A stretch of 64,000 nt of DNA from Ectothiorhodospiraceae bacterium 2226 (GCA_013348725.1 CP054689.1:2662501-2726500), one strand, 5' to 3'. Counted from the stretch's first letter, positions 1 to 10,684 are shown. The notes: generated by a model from the sequence alone, not told the origin. Numbers and translations: made by a program.

Positions 1-960
1 ATGGCGCTGCCAGCTCTGGCCGCCGTCGTGCGTGGCGTAGACCGCGGGCGTGCCGCCGGGGCTGGTGCGCGGCCAGACATCGGTGCCGTCCATCGGAAAC
101 ACCCATGCGGTGTCGGCATCGCGCGGGTGCACCACGATGGGAAAGCCGATGTCGCCCACCTCGCGCGGCATGGCGCGGCCGATGCGCACCCAGGCGTCGT
201 CCGGCCGGTCGAGGCGATAGATGCCGCAGTGGTTCTGTTGATACAGGCGGTCCGGATTGCTCGGGCAGAGTTGGACGCAGTGCGGGTCATGAAAGGTGGG
301 CTCCGCCGGGTCGAAGCCGGGTACCACCGCGAGGCCCTTGATGAGCGGCGTGAAGCTTCGTCCGGCGTCGCGCGACTCGTGCACGCCGCCGCCCGACATG
401 GCGATATACAGGTGCGCCGGGTCGCGCGGGTCGACGATGATGGAATGCAGCTTCGGACCATCCGGCGTGCCGTCCTGCACGGTGCCCATCCACGCGCGGA
501 ATTGCGCGTCGTCGTTGAGGCTCGAGTAGGGCGCCCAGGTATCGCCGCCGTCCTCGGAACGAAACAGGCCCTGCGGCGAGGTGCCGGCGTACCACGCCTG
601 CGGCTCATCGGCATGGCAGGGGGTGAGCCAGAAGGTATGGTCCACCGCGCGCCCCTGGCCATTGGGTGCGGGCGCGAACGCCGGCGGCCGGGTCGCCTCG
701 CGCCATGTGGCGCCGAGGTCCATTGATCGGTACAGGGTAGGGCCCAGGTGGCCGGTCTTCGCCGCCGCGAGCAGCGTGCGACGGTCGCGCGGGTCGAGCA
801 CCAGGTGGTGGATGATCTGGCCGAGGAAGTGCGGGCCATCCACCCGCCAGTCCTGGCGGTCCGGCGAGGCGTGAAACAGCCACGCGCCTTTGCGGGTGCC
901 GACGAGCACGACCACGTGCGGGTGGGCCTTGGCTGCTGAGACGTGGTTCGTTGAGGCCAT
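1..960 (-). CDS. BNR/sialidase-fold repeat protein (partial)
   Basis: The frame opens at an ATG at 960 and runs off the left edge of the window without a stop, so at least 320 N-terminal residues are present and the C-terminus is missing. It begins MASTNHVSAAKAHPHVVVL and has no signal peptide. Asp-box-like motifs of the BNR/sialidase beta-propeller type recur (SMDLGATW, SEDGGDTW, SRDAGRSF, THDGGQSW), each followed by aromatic or hydrophobic strands. Such WD40/YVTN-like propellers are often annotated exo-alpha-sialidase or glycosyl hydrolase without proof of activity. No catalytic assignment can be made here; cytosolic location is inferred from the absent leader. The next gene diverges from it across about 150 bases. 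Confidence 0.8.
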   Translation of the reverse strand, partial: MASTNHVSAAKAHPHVVVLVGTRKGAWLFHASPDRQDWRVDGPHFLGQIIHHLVLDPRDRRTLLAAAKTGHLGPTLYRSMDLGATWREATRPPAFAPAPNGQGRAVDHTFWLTPCHADEPQAWYAGTSPQGLFRSEDGGDTWAPYSSLNDDAQFRAWMGTVQDGTPDGPKLHSIIVDPRDPAHLYIAMSGGGVHESRDAGRSFTPLIKGLAVVPGFDPAEPTFHDPHCVQLCPSNPDRLYQQNHCGIYRLDRPDDAWVRIGRAMPREVGDIGFPIVVHPRDADTAWVFPMDGTDVWPRTSPGGTPAVYATHDGGQSWQRH

Positions 961-1113
961 GGGCGTTCCTCCTTGGATCGATCTTCTTATTGTTCTTATC
1001 GAACGGGGCGGACGGCAATCGACAGCCGACTGTCTGCGATGCAAACGATATGATAGGCCCGAAACGGCTTTGGCGGTGCTGGGGGCAGCGGCGGTACAGC
1101 GAGGGGAGGGCCG

Positions 1114-1551
1114 GTGGCGGCGCGAGTGAGTTGCATTCAGGCGGTGGTGGGTGGCGCACTGTTCATCGTGCCGACGCTCGGGAGCGCGTGCAGTTGTCTG
1201 CCCGACTCGGTCGAGGGGCACTACGGCGCGGCGGCCGAGGTGTTCGTCGGCCGCGTCGTCACGGTGCGGGACGCGGCTCATCCTGGGCCGCTGTTCGACG
1301 CGGCGGCGGCCGTCGCAGCGACGGTGGCGGTGGAGGAAGCCTACAAGGGTTATCCGGCGTCTCCGTCGGCGGTTTGGAGTGAGCCCGTGCATCCGGGCCA
1401 CTGCGCCATCGATCTGGCGGTGGGCGGGCGCTACCTCTTTTATGTCCACGTGAGCGGGCAGGTTGACCTGTGCGGCGGCACGCGCCGGCTACTTGCGGAC
1501 GATCGGGACGAACTGGCAGACCTGCGCCGCTTGCGGAACGTCTTACGCTAG
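1114..1551 (+). CDS. Secreted protein with CxC N-terminus (NTR/TIMP-like)
   Basis: A 145-residue protein with a GTG start. Residues 1-25 form a signal peptide (hydrophobic stretch ending LGSA), so the mature protein would begin with C26-S-C28-L-P. A mature N-terminus of the form CxC is the hallmark of the netrin/TIMP (NTR) OB-fold in eukaryotes and of bacterial TIMP-like exported proteins. Further Cys residues occur in the second half (GHCAID, DLCGGT), allowing disulfides to the N-terminal pair. Beta-rich composition fits an OB-fold. Family assignment is inference from layout, not from an alignment; the function is unknown. It stands alone, convergent with the next gene. Confidence 0.65.
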   Translation: MAARVSCIQAVVGGALFIVPTLGSACSCLPDSVEGHYGAAAEVFVGRVVTVRDAAHPGPLFDAAAAVAATVAVEEAYKGYPASPSAVWSEPVHPGHCAIDLAVGGRYLFYVHVSGQVDLCGGTRRLLADDRDELADLRRLRNVLR

Positions 1552-1579
1552 CGCGAGGGCCTTCGTCGCGCGGTGCCGC

Positions 1580-2071
1580 TCAGGGGCGGCGGGACATCCA
1601 GTAGGCGGAGGTCCAGTAGGGATTGTCGAGGCGGGAGACAGTCACGCCCTGGCTGGTCGAGGCGTGCAGGAAGCGGCTATCGCCCATGTAGATGCCCACG
1701 TGCCGGGTCTTGCGGCCGGTGCGGAAGAACACCAGGTCGCCGGCTTGCAGTTGATCGCGGCGGACGGGCTGCCCGTGACGTGCCTGATCCTCGGTGGAGC
1801 GGGGCAGTCGGTGACCGAAGCGCTCGGCGTAGGTGGTCTGCACGAAGGCCGAGCAGTCGATCCCGCGGCGGCTGTTACCGCCGAGCCGATAGGGCGTCCC
1901 GGCCCATTCGTCGTGCTGAGCCATCAAGCGTCGTACCACGTCGGGCGGCGGCGCCGGTGACACCGAGGGCGGCGCGGGGACAGGGTGCGGCGCGGAGGCG
2001 CAGCCGCTCAGGGCGAGCACGGCTAGCAGGAGCGGTAGCAGGAGCGTGCGCAGGGCGATGGCGTTGAGCAT
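1580..2071 (-). CDS. NlpC/P60 family lipoprotein peptidase
   Basis: A 163-residue cell-wall endopeptidase of the NlpC/P60 (C40) family, expected to cut the stem peptide of peptidoglycan from the inner face of the outer membrane. The start at 2071 was chosen because it gives a clean lipoprotein signal with lipobox LSGC (Cys24). A proline-rich linker (about 27-43) precedes the catalytic domain. The triad is visible: Cys73 in DCSAF, His124 in RHVGIY and His136 in FLHAST. The size and layout resemble Spr/NlpC-type lipoproteins. Convergent with the CxC secreted protein; the upstream Nudix gene on the same strand is 140 bases away, so it probably has its own promoter. Confidence 0.9.
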   Translation of the reverse strand: MLNAIALRTLLLPLLLAVLALSGCASAPHPVPAPPSVSPAPPPDVVRRLMAQHDEWAGTPYRLGGNSRRGIDCSAFVQTTYAERFGHRLPRSTEDQARHGQPVRRDQLQAGDLVFFRTGRKTRHVGIYMGDSRFLHASTSQGVTVSRLDNPYWTSAYWMSRRP

Positions 2072-2212
2072 GGTCCGATCTGTGTTGGTTGTTCTTGTGG
2101 CCGCGCGGCGGCGACGGCCCCGAGCGCCGCTAGTGTGCCCAAACAGCCCGATGAAGGCCAGGAACCCGCCCACACGCCGCCACCACGCGGTGATCTGCGC
2201 CTTGGGTCGCGC

Positions 2213-2629
2213 TCACGACGTGAACCCACAGCGGCGGAGCAGTGTCAGGGTGACGGCGTTGACCGGCAGGTCCACGAGTTCGTCCGGGCGCAGCCAGGCC
2301 GCATCCAGTACATCACTGTCGGCGCGGAGTTCGCCGCCGAGGTACCGGGCCTCGAGGTCTACCACGACGTAGTGGAAGCATACCGCCCCCAGGGCGTCGC
2401 GCTCGATGACGTCGAAGGCGTAAACGGGTTCCCCTGCGGCGATACGCAGGCCCGTCTCTTCCAGCACTTCCCGTGCGGCCGCCTGCTGCAGGGTCTCGCC
2501 GAGCTCAACCTTGCCGCCGGGGATCGCCCACTCACCCTGATGCGGCGCTGCGCCGCGGCGCACCAGCAGGACTCGACCGTCGTGGATGACCAGCGCGCCG
2601 ACGCCTGCGCGCGGGCCGTTTGCGCTCAT
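2213..2629 (-). CDS. Nudix hydrolase
   Basis: A 138-residue single-domain Nudix hydrolase. The Nudix box spans about residues 39-61 (GGKVELGE, then REVLEETGL), giving the G-x5-E-x7-REUxEExGU pattern with all the metal-binding glutamates. It hydrolyses a nucleoside diphosphate linked to another moiety; the sequence context around the box ([14 protein letters not shown]) is common in ADP-ribose or dNTP-type enzymes, but the substrate cannot be read from the sequence. Its ATG overlaps the stop of the preceding YheT-like hydrolase gene by four bases, so the two are translationally coupled. Confidence 0.9.
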   Translation of the reverse strand: MSANGPRAGVGALVIHDGRVLLVRRGAAPHQGEWAIPGGKVELGETLQQAAAREVLEETGLRIAAGEPVYAFDVIERDALGAVCFHYVVVDLEARYLGGELRADSDVLDAAWLRPDELVDLPVNAVTLTLLRRCGFTS

Positions 2630-3618
2630 GCTGCCGTCTCCCGCGCGAGGTCGGCAAGGTGAACGCCGAGGTGGTCCGCGATGCGCGGCTCCAGCCAGTA
2701 ATGGGGGCGCCAGGGCCAGCGGCCGCTCACGAAACCGACATGCCCGCCGCGCTCGGCGAGTTCGAGGCGTACCTGCGGGGAGAGTTCTGCGGCGGCGGGG
2801 ATACAGTCCGCGGACATGAAGGGATCGTCGCGCGCGTGCAGAATCAGCGTCGGCACGCGGATGTCGCGCAGGTACTGGCGACTGCTCGCCAGGCGGTAGT
2901 ACTCGTCCGCGCCGGCAAAGCCGTGCAGCGGGGCGGTGACGTGCTCATCGAAGGCGCGAAAGCTGCGCAGCGCGCGCAACCGGCGTGCGTCGAGGGTCCC
3001 GCCGCGCAGGCGCAGCTTGCGCCGCAGCGAGCGGCGGAGGGTACGCAGCAGCGCCCACTGGTACAGGCGCGAGGTACCGCGTTCGAGGCGCGCGGCCGCA
3101 TCCGCGAGCATGAAGGGTACCGACACCGCCACCGCAGCCTGTACGAGCGGCGCCTCCCGCCGCGCGCCGGTCTCGCCCAGCCATTTCAGCAGCACGTTGC
3201 CGCCCAGCGAGAAGCCGACCACGCCCAGTGGCGTGTGCGGCTCGCGGCGCCGCAGTTCGCGTACCACGTGGGCGAGGTCACCGGTCTCGCCCGAGTGATA
3301 GCTGCGCGCAAGGCGGTTGGGTTCCCCGCTGCAGCCGCGGAAGTGCATTAGCACGCCGCGCAGGCCGCGGTCGTGCAGTTCCCGCAGCAGGCCGCGCGCA
3401 TAGCCCGAGCGGCTCGAGCCCTCGAGCCCGTGCAGGACCAGCGCAAGGGGACCTCGCTCGCGGCTGTTCCAGTCGAGGTCCAGGAAGTCCCCGTCGGGCA
3501 GTTCCAGGCGCTCGCGGTGCAGGACCACGCGCGGCCGGCGAAGGAGGTGCGGCCACAGGGTCTGCGCGTGCGGGCCGGGCAGCCACCAGGCCGGGCGAAA
3601 GTCGCTCCTGACGATCAT
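2626..3618 (-). CDS. YheT-family alpha/beta hydrolase
   Basis: A 330-residue cytosolic alpha/beta hydrolase of the YheT (UPF0017/EMB8) family. The typical N-terminus with [10 protein letters not shown] (about 15-24) is present, followed by the oxyanion region HGLEGSS (63-69) and the nucleophile elbow GFSLGGN with Ser137. A late His in RGGHVGFV completes the triad. The start at 3618 was chosen because it places the family's usual N-terminus first; an ATG 69 bases upstream would add an atypical leader. Physiological substrate unknown; members are esterase-like. First gene of a two-gene unit with the overlapping Nudix hydrolase. Confidence 0.9.
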   Translation of the reverse strand: MIVRSDFRPAWWLPGPHAQTLWPHLLRRPRVVLHRERLELPDGDFLDLDWNSRERGPLALVLHGLEGSSRSGYARGLLRELHDRGLRGVLMHFRGCSGEPNRLARSYHSGETGDLAHVVRELRRREPHTPLGVVGFSLGGNVLLKWLGETGARREAPLVQAAVAVSVPFMLADAAARLERGTSRLYQWALLRTLRRSLRRKLRLRGGTLDARRLRALRSFRAFDEHVTAPLHGFAGADEYYRLASSRQYLRDIRVPTLILHARDDPFMSADCIPAAAELSPQVRLELAERGGHVGFVSGRWPWRPHYWLEPRIADHLGVHLADLARETAA

Positions 3619-3798
3619 GGTCGATGAGTCTAACAGCCCCCCGCGGCGCCGGGCGCCATGCAGAGTGCAATGCGAGCGATTGCGCATTGCACGGCAGCCG
3701 GCCGCACGGGCGGTGATTCAGGCGCTTACGCGTGCGCCGGCACCGGCACATCCATTGCATCCCGTTAAGGGGTCAACAATAGAGGAAGGAGTCTGAGG

Positions 3799-4263
3799 AT
3801 GATACGAAACGGACGCGGTTGGGCAGCGGGCTTGCTGGCCATGGTGGTGGCGGGCGTGGCCGGCTGGGCGCTGGCGCAGGAGGAGGTCGGTCAGGATGCC
3901 AACGTGGGTCCCGACAAGGTCGTGTACCACGTCAATGAGGGCGTCGAGCAGGCCAGCGACGCCTTGCGGAATATCCGCAACCACCTGAGTGTGAATCCCG
4001 ATGCGCAGATCAAGGTGGTCACGCACGCCGCCGGGATCGACTTCCTGATGCAGGGGGCGGCGGATGCCAACGGCAACCCCTTCGACATCCCGGTGCAGGA
4101 ATTGGAGATGCAGGGAGTCGAGTTCAACGTGTGTGCCATTACGCTCAAGAGCCGGGACATCGATCAGAGTGAATTGATGCCCGAGGCCCACGTGGTCCCT
4201 TCGGGCGTGGGTGAGGTGGCGCGCCTGCAGGCGCGTGAAGGCTTCGTGTACCTCAAGCCCTGA
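3799..4263 (+). CDS. Exported DsrE/DsrF-like protein
   Basis: A 154-residue protein with a Sec signal peptide (residues 1-26, ending GWALA-Q) and a DsrE-fold domain of roughly 38-154. Recognisable elements are the first strand KVVYHVNEG, the HAAGIDFL region and VEFNVCAITL, where Cys112 lies at the position of the sulfur-binding Cys in DsrE/TusD relatives. Exported DsrE-family proteins are common in sulfur-oxidising gammaproteobacteria, but their role is not established; a sulfur-carrier or thiol function in the periplasm is inference. A strong intrinsic terminator follows directly, so this looks monocistronic. Confidence 0.8.
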   Translation: MIRNGRGWAAGLLAMVVAGVAGWALAQEEVGQDANVGPDKVVYHVNEGVEQASDALRNIRNHLSVNPDAQIKVVTHAAGIDFLMQGAADANGNPFDIPVQELEMQGVEFNVCAITLKSRDIDQSELMPEAHVVPSGVGEVARLQAREGFVYLKP

Positions 4264-4283
4264 GGCCGCGATACCCTGTCCGC

Positions 4284-4321
4284 GGGCGCTGCGGGGCCGC
4301 TCCCGCAGCGCCCTTTTATTT
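4284..4321 (+). terminator. Rho-independent terminator after the DsrE-like gene
   Basis: A perfect 12-base-pair stem (GGGCGCTGCGGG at 4284-4295 against CCCGCAGCGCCC at 4302-4313) with a six-base loop is followed by TTTTATTT. It begins 20 bases after the stop codon of the DsrE-like gene. Confidence 0.9.
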
Positions 4322-4410
4322 GCGAGGCTGCCGGCGCGGCCGCTGGCCGTGCCGGCAGCGGGTGCCCTATGATCGCGTCGAACGAATAACGAGAAGCGGA
4401 GAGATCCACC

Positions 4411-4953
4411 ATGCGACGAGGCCATTTCTGGGGACACTTCCTCGCGGGCGCGCTCGCGCTCCTACCGTTGTTGGCCGTGCTGGCCGCCGCGCGCTACATC
4501 GAGCGTCTGGCCGCCGGTACCTGGCTGGCGGCGCAACCGTTCTATGTGCCCGGCCTCGGGATTCTGCTCGCGGTGCTCGGCACCTACCTGTTCGGCCTGC
4601 TGTTGTCGACGGTCGTGGGGCGTTGGGTGTGGGATGCGCTGGAGCGGCGCCTCGCGCGCATGCCCACGCTCGGCCTGATGTACCGCACGGTGCAGCAGGT
4701 CCTGCACCAGCAGCCGCAGGGGGAGGGGCTGTTCAAACGCGTGGTGTGGGTGCGCAGCGAAGGGCGCGAGGAACTCGGCTTCGTGACGGCGGAGGCGACG
4801 GACGACGGCCGTCTGTGGGTGTTCCTGCCCGCGGCGCCCAACCCGACGGCGGGGCGCCTGCTCGCGCTGGCCCCCCACTGCGTCGCGCCCGCGTCCCTGT
4901 CGGTCGCCGAGGGGGTCCGCCATGTGGTGTCGCTGGGCAGCGCGGTGCGCTAG
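4411..4953 (+). CDS. DUF502 family inner-membrane protein
   Basis: A 180-residue protein with two N-terminal transmembrane helices (about 8-27 and 48-71) separated by a short YIERLAAGT segment, then a soluble domain. The pattern PGLGILLAVLGTYLFGLLLS followed by PTLGLMYRTVQQV and the FKRVVWV strand is characteristic of the DUF502 family found across proteobacteria and plants (COV-like). Function is unknown. The C-terminus runs through a FLPAAPNPTAG element typical of the family. It is monocistronic as far as can be seen, convergent with the bcp/ychJ unit. Confidence 0.85.
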   Translation: MRRGHFWGHFLAGALALLPLLAVLAAARYIERLAAGTWLAAQPFYVPGLGILLAVLGTYLFGLLLSTVVGRWVWDALERRLARMPTLGLMYRTVQQVLHQQPQGEGLFKRVVWVRSEGREELGFVTAEATDDGRLWVFLPAAPNPTAGRLLALAPHCVAPASLSVAEGVRHVVSLGSAVR

Positions 4954-4977
4954 CGCGCGATGGCCGCTGCGTTTCGC

Positions 4978-5466
4978 TCACCCAGGCGCCGGCGGGGCGT
5001 CCGCTCGGCGCAGGGCGCGCAGGTCCTCCAGCACTTGGCCTGCGTGACGCGGGGCGTCGACGCTGCGGTAGATGCGGGCGATGCGGCCCTCGGGATCGAT
5101 CAGAAAACTCTGCCGGCGTATCGCCTTCAGTGGCCCGACGCCCCACACGGCCCCATACGCCGTGGCCGCTTTCGTGCCGGTGTCGGCCAGCAGCGGAAAG
5201 TTGAGGTCATATTTGTCGACGAACATCGCGTGCGACGGTGGGCCGTCGCGGCTGACGCCGAGCACCAGGGCGTCGAGTGCCTGGAACTCGCGCAGGGCGT
5301 CGCGGAAGGCGCAGGCCTCGGTCGTGCAGCCCGGCGTGTCGTCCTTGGGGTAGAAATAGAGCAGCACCCAGTTGCCGCGGTAGTCCCGTAGCCGGTGCAA
5401 ACGTCCGTGCTGATCGGGTAGCTCGAAATCCGGCGCGGGGGCGCCCTCGCGCAGGCGGTGTTTCAT
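4978..5466 (-). CDS. bcp: Thioredoxin-dependent peroxiredoxin Bcp
   Basis: A 162-residue atypical 2-Cys/1-Cys peroxiredoxin of the Bcp (PrxQ) class that reduces hydroperoxides in the cytosol with electrons from thioredoxin. The active-site signature PKDDTPGCTTEACAFRD carries the peroxidatic Cys and, five residues later, the resolving Cys typical of Bcp. The start at 5466 gives the standard N-terminus MKHRLREGAPAPDFELPDQ; upstream in-frame codons would overlap the ychJ gene. It begins 14 bases after the ychJ stop and is probably cotranscribed with it. Confidence 0.93.
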   Translation of the reverse strand: MKHRLREGAPAPDFELPDQHGRLHRLRDYRGNWVLLYFYPKDDTPGCTTEACAFRDALREFQALDALVLGVSRDGPPSHAMFVDKYDLNFPLLADTGTKAATAYGAVWGVGPLKAIRRQSFLIDPEGRIARIYRSVDAPRHAGQVLEDLRALRRADAPPAPG

Positions 5467-5479
5467 CGCGAGCCCCTGA

Positions 5480-5944
5480 TCAGGCCGGTCGCCCGCCGGA
5501 CTTGCTGCGACGCGCTGCTCCCCGCGTCGCGGGTTCGGGGAAGTCCACTGCATCCACATAACGCCACGCACCCTCCTCTCGTTCGAATCGACTGCGCTCG
5601 TGGAGCCGCTCGGCCGTGCCGCGGTACTTGTAGCGGGCCACGAACTCCACGGTCCCTTGTTGATCGTGGGGGCCGCCCGCCTCGGTTTCAAGCACCTTCA
5701 AGCCTAGCCACTCGCCGTCGGACGGCACATTGAGATTGGGTGGACGTGTGCGGCTGTGCCAGGATCTCAGCAGGTAGTGCGCGTCGTGTAGGACAAACGC
5801 GGTGTAGCGCGAGCGCATGAGGCGCTCGGCCGTGGGCGCTGCCTCCCGCTCGCTCAGCAGGGGCTCGCAGCAGGCGCCGTAGGGCGCGCCGGAGCCGCAG
5901 GGGCAGGGGGCGTCGCTGGGATGGGTGCGCGGCTTCAATCCCAC
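5480..5944 (-). CDS. ychJ: YchJ family protein (SEC-C zinc motif)
   Basis: A 154-residue UPF0225/YchJ protein. The N-terminus has the SEC-C zinc motif CPCGSGAPYGACC (residues about 14-26), followed by the NTF2-like domain with RLMRSRYTAFVLHDAHYLL and the strand EFVARYK, all diagnostic for YchJ. E. coli YchJ has both an N- and a C-terminal SEC-C element; only the N-terminal one is seen here. Molecular role unknown. It overlaps the stop of the small gene upstream by ten bases and is followed 14 bases later by bcp, making a three-gene unit. Confidence 0.9.
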   Translation of the reverse strand: MGLKPRTHPSDAPCPCGSGAPYGACCEPLLSEREAAPTAERLMRSRYTAFVLHDAHYLLRSWHSRTRPPNLNVPSDGEWLGLKVLETEAGGPHDQQGTVEFVARYKYRGTAERLHERSRFEREEGAWRYVDAVDFPEPATRGAARRSKSGGRPA

Positions 5945-6156
5945 TCCTCGGAATGCTCGAGGCGGCGCTGCAGATCCTGCTCGGTCAGCGTGCGTAGCTC
6001 GCGCTCGGCATCGATCAGACTGGTAGCCCCCATCACCGTCTTGCGCACGTAACCTTCCTCGTCGCGCGGGGCGAACAGGAGCACCAGATTGCCGTACGAC
6101 TCCTTACCCACGGCCACATCCCAGGCCTGGCCCGCATTGTCGATGAAGCTGCGCAT
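5935..6156 (-). CDS. Conserved hypothetical protein, 73 residues
   Basis: A small soluble protein beginning MRSFIDNAGQAWDVAVGKES and ending LQRRLEHSEEWD. It has a short beta-rich first half (WDVAV, GNLVLLFAP) and a helical, acidic C-terminal half. I do not recognise a named domain. The start at 6156 has a GGAGGTGCGAG ribosome site just upstream; longer readings are out of keeping with the composition. The stop overlaps the ychJ start by ten bases, which implies translational coupling in the same unit. The upstream 157 bases to the MFS gene hold no gene. Confidence 0.75.
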   Translation of the reverse strand: MRSFIDNAGQAWDVAVGKESYGNLVLLFAPRDEEGYVRKTVMGATSLIDAERELRTLTEQDLQRRLEHSEEWD

Positions 6157-6313
6157 CTCGCACCTCCGGCGGTTGCTGATAGGAAGTCTGGATAACGCCA
6201 TGCTGGTGTATCTGACCACGCGAACAAAAAGCGGGGTACTTCGCGCCTCCGAAGCGCTCCGAAGGTTTCCCTTAAGCTTATCGGTGCCGGCCGTCGGCTT
6301 CCAGGTGTCGCAA

Positions 6314-7564
6314 TCAGCGCTGCAGGTCGAGCTCGGGTTCGGCGTCCGCGCGTGGGTCCATCTGCACCGACGCGGGCGTTGTGCGGTGCAGCGGCACGAA
6401 GGGCTCGGGATGCTCCGGCGGCGCCTCGTGGCGGCGGCGCAGCTGGAGCAGCCCGAAGGCGGCCAACAGGGCCAGGATGACGGCCATACCCCCGAACAGC
6501 GCGGGGCCGCCGAGGCGGTCCATGGCCACGCCGCCAAGCAGGGGGCCGATGATGGCGCCGATGCCGTAGAGCAGCAGCAGCCCGCCGGTGGCCTCCAGGA
6601 TCTCCAGCGGCTCGAGGTGGTCGTTCACGCAGGCGACGCTGACGCTGTAGATGGAGAACACCATGCCGCCGTAGAAGAAGGCCAGCACCGCCATGGCCGC
6701 CGGCCAGTAGTGGGCGGCCAGCGCGATGGCGGCGGCCAGCAATGCGGCGAGCAGCGCCACCACCACCAGCACCACGCGCCGCTCGCCGTGGTCCGACAGG
6801 CGCCCGATGGGCCACTGCAGCAGTGCACCGCCGACGATGAGCGCGCTCATGAAGGCGGCGATCGCGACCTCCGTCAGTTCGGTCCGGTGGGCGAACACCG
6901 CACCCAAGGCCCAGAAGGCGCCGTTGGTCACCCCCGCGGCGAACGCGCCCAGCATACCGAGCGGCGACACCTCATACAGACGCTTGAGGCCGGTGCGGGC
7001 GCCACCTACGCGGTGCGGTTCGGCGCCGGTGGAGGTGGTGAGCGGCACCAGCGAGAGGGAGATCAGGACGGTGACCAGGGCGAACAGGGCGAAGTCCGCG
7101 ATGTCCGCCACCAGGATGAGGTACTGCCCCGCGGCCATGGCGACCAAGGTGACCGCCATGTAGGTCGCGAACACTTGGCCGCGTCGATGGTTGGGCGCGG
7201 CGGCGTTGAGCCAGCTCTCGATGATCATGTACAGCCCCACCAGGCAAATCCCGGTGACCACGCGCAGCCCCGCCCAGATCCAGGGATCGATGATGAGCGC
7301 ATGAGCCAGCACGCTGGCCGATGCAATCGAGGCCAAAGTAGCGAAGGCGCGCACGTGCCCGACGCGGCGGATCAAGCGGGGCGAGAGCCAGGTTCCGACG
7401 ATGTAGCCTACGAAGTAGGCCGACATAATGGCGCCGATCGTGGTGTCGCTGAAGCCGGCGAGCGCGCCGCGCAGACCGAGCAGGGTACTCAGTAAACCGA
7501 TGCCCGTGAGCAGAATGGCCGTAGCGAACAGCAGCGCGATCACGGACACGAGTAGACGTAGCAT
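6314..7564 (-). CDS. MFS transporter (YcaD-like)
   Basis: A 416-residue major facilitator with about 12 transmembrane helices. The loop 2-3 motif region reads SPRLIRRVGHVRAFATLAS and the equivalent loop 8-9 reads GRLSDHGERRVVL, both in the MFS pattern. The segment GLYMIIESWLN is typical of the YcaD/UPF0226-like group, whose substrates are unknown. A hydrophilic, proline-rich C-terminal tail of about 40 residues follows the last helix. Start chosen at 7564 because the hydrophobic first helix begins directly there (MLRLLVSVIALLFATAI). Monocistronic by spacing. Confidence 0.88.
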   Translation of the reverse strand: MLRLLVSVIALLFATAILLTGIGLLSTLLGLRGALAGFSDTTIGAIMSAYFVGYIVGTWLSPRLIRRVGHVRAFATLASIASASVLAHALIIDPWIWAGLRVVTGICLVGLYMIIESWLNAAAPNHRRGQVFATYMAVTLVAMAAGQYLILVADIADFALFALVTVLISLSLVPLTTSTGAEPHRVGGARTGLKRLYEVSPLGMLGAFAAGVTNGAFWALGAVFAHRTELTEVAIAAFMSALIVGGALLQWPIGRLSDHGERRVVLVVVALLAALLAAAIALAAHYWPAAMAVLAFFYGGMVFSIYSVSVACVNDHLEPLEILEATGGLLLLYGIGAIIGPLLGGVAMDRLGGPALFGGMAVILALLAAFGLLQLRRRHEAPPEHPEPFVPLHRTTPASVQMDPRADAEPELDLQR

Positions 7565-7725
7565 GTTGGGGTGTGTCGGCCGTTCGGGGAGGCAGTGGAG
7601 GCGGGGGGCGCGCCGCGGCAAGTGTAGAGGGCGGGGGTATGCGCGTAGCGGCGATGGGTCCCAATTTCGCCGACTCGGGAGGAACGGCCGCGGGCATCTC
7701 GCGCCCGGGCCGCCGAAGAAACGGG

Positions 7726-8214
7726 TCAGTCGCCGCCGTCGGTCGCGGCGCGCGTGAAGTTGTCCAGCGCGTCGCTCATCTTCTGGAGCTCGGCGTCGCA
7801 GCCTTCGATCTGGTGCCGCGCGGCGAGGTACTGCGGGTCGTTGTAGGCCAAAAAGACCCGCCCCTCAGCGTCTTCCCACACCAGCGCCTTTTGCGGAAAG
7901 TCGACCGCAGCGGCAGGGGCACACTGCATGATCGGTGTGCCGATGGCTGGATTGCCGAACAACAGCACCTGAGTGGGGCGCATCTCGAGGCCGGCGCGGG
8001 CCGCGCCGGCGGCATGATCGATGCGAGTGAAAACGGTGAGGCCTTTATCCTCCAGCGCGCTTGTCAGGCGATCGAGGGTGGTGTCCACAGAATGCGCGCT
8101 GGGCATGACCACCAGTCCGTCGCTGGCCGAGGCGGCGCCGTGATCGTGCGCGCCGGCGACGCTGCTCAGGCACAGGGCGAAAAGGGCGGCGGGGCCCCAA
8201 AAACGTGGTCCCAT
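7726..8214 (-). CDS. Exported DUF302 domain protein
   Basis: A 162-residue periplasmic protein with signal peptide MGPRFWGPAALFALCLSSVAGA and a short His-rich mature N-terminus (AHDHG). The DUF302 core follows: SVDTTLDRLTSALEDKGLTVF, the central IDHAAGA, then RPTQVLLFGNPAIGTPIMQ and the ALVWEDAEG strand. DUF302 proteins are small alpha/beta domains found alone or with redox and heavy-metal proteins; activity is not known. Located alone between the MFS gene and acs with about 160 bases on each side. Confidence 0.88.
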   Translation of the reverse strand: MGPRFWGPAALFALCLSSVAGAHDHGAASASDGLVVMPSAHSVDTTLDRLTSALEDKGLTVFTRIDHAAGAARAGLEMRPTQVLLFGNPAIGTPIMQCAPAAAVDFPQKALVWEDAEGRVFLAYNDPQYLAARHQIEGCDAELQKMSDALDNFTRAATDGGD

Positions 8215-8342
8215 CGACTCCCTCCTTACCGTTAAGAACCCACAGGCTCCTTCAGCCTAGCAGCCGGTAGAGGAGCCGCGGGCGGCGGCGTCGGCGTGCG
8301 CGGCAAGGTGCGAAGCGGGCGAGTACAGCCGAGGTAGGGAAG

Positions 8343-8374
8343 GGCCGCCCCGGCGCGGGGATCGCCGGGGCGGC
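8343..8374 (-). terminator. Hairpin downstream of acs, weak U-tract
   Basis: An 11-base-pair perfect stem (8344-8354 with 8364-8374, nine-base loop) lies nine bases past the acs stop. Read on the minus strand it is followed by CCTTCCCTACC rather than a uridine run, so its termination strength is uncertain. Confidence 0.5.
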
Positions 8375-8382
8375 ACACCGCG

Positions 8383-10320
<1,938 letters not shown>

Positions 10321-10359
10321 ACGTGCTCCTGATTAGCGGTGGCGCGGGAGGCGCAAGCC

Positions 10360-10665
10360 TCAGGGCGCCGCCACATCGATGGTGGGAATCCAGCCCTGGG
10401 CGTAGAACCACATGTACAACCCCACCCGGACCATGATGATCAGTAAGAATGCCAGTAGAGGGATGTGCTCATCAACGACCACCCGGGGCGTGAGTGCCCG
10501 CGCCAGTGCCCGGGCCGGCCAGGTGACCCAGCCCATCACCTTGTAGATCGAGTTCTCGTGCCGGCGCTCGCGTAGCAACAGTGCCAGCAGACCCTGCCCG
10601 ATCAGCGTCCACATCATGGCGCCGAGGATCAGTTGCAGGATCTGGAAGAGTTGAAACATCGTCAT
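10360..10665 (-). CDS. Small inner-membrane protein upstream of acs
   Basis: A 101-residue protein with two to three hydrophobic segments (about 6-27, a weaker amphipathic region near 44-58, and 68-91). The region RRHENSIYKVMGWVTWPARALARALTP between helices is cytosolic-like and basic. I do not recognise a named family. Its position between the acetate symporter genes and acs, 39 bases from acs, suggests a role in acetate uptake or activation, which is inference. Its start lies only 20 bases after an intrinsic terminator, so its own expression must come from readthrough or a very close promoter. Confidence 0.75.
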   Translation of the reverse strand: MTMFQLFQILQLILGAMMWTLIGQGLLALLLRERRHENSIYKVMGWVTWPARALARALTPRVVVDEHIPLLAFLLIIMVRVGLYMWFYAQGWIPTIDVAAP

Positions 10666-10684
10666 GTGCGAAACAGCCCTCGCG

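Noticed and set aside
1-726. Plus-strand frame opposite the BNR-repeat gene
   Set aside because: Its translation is Arg/Ala/Gly-rich without motifs, while the minus strand has repeated Asp-box motifs.
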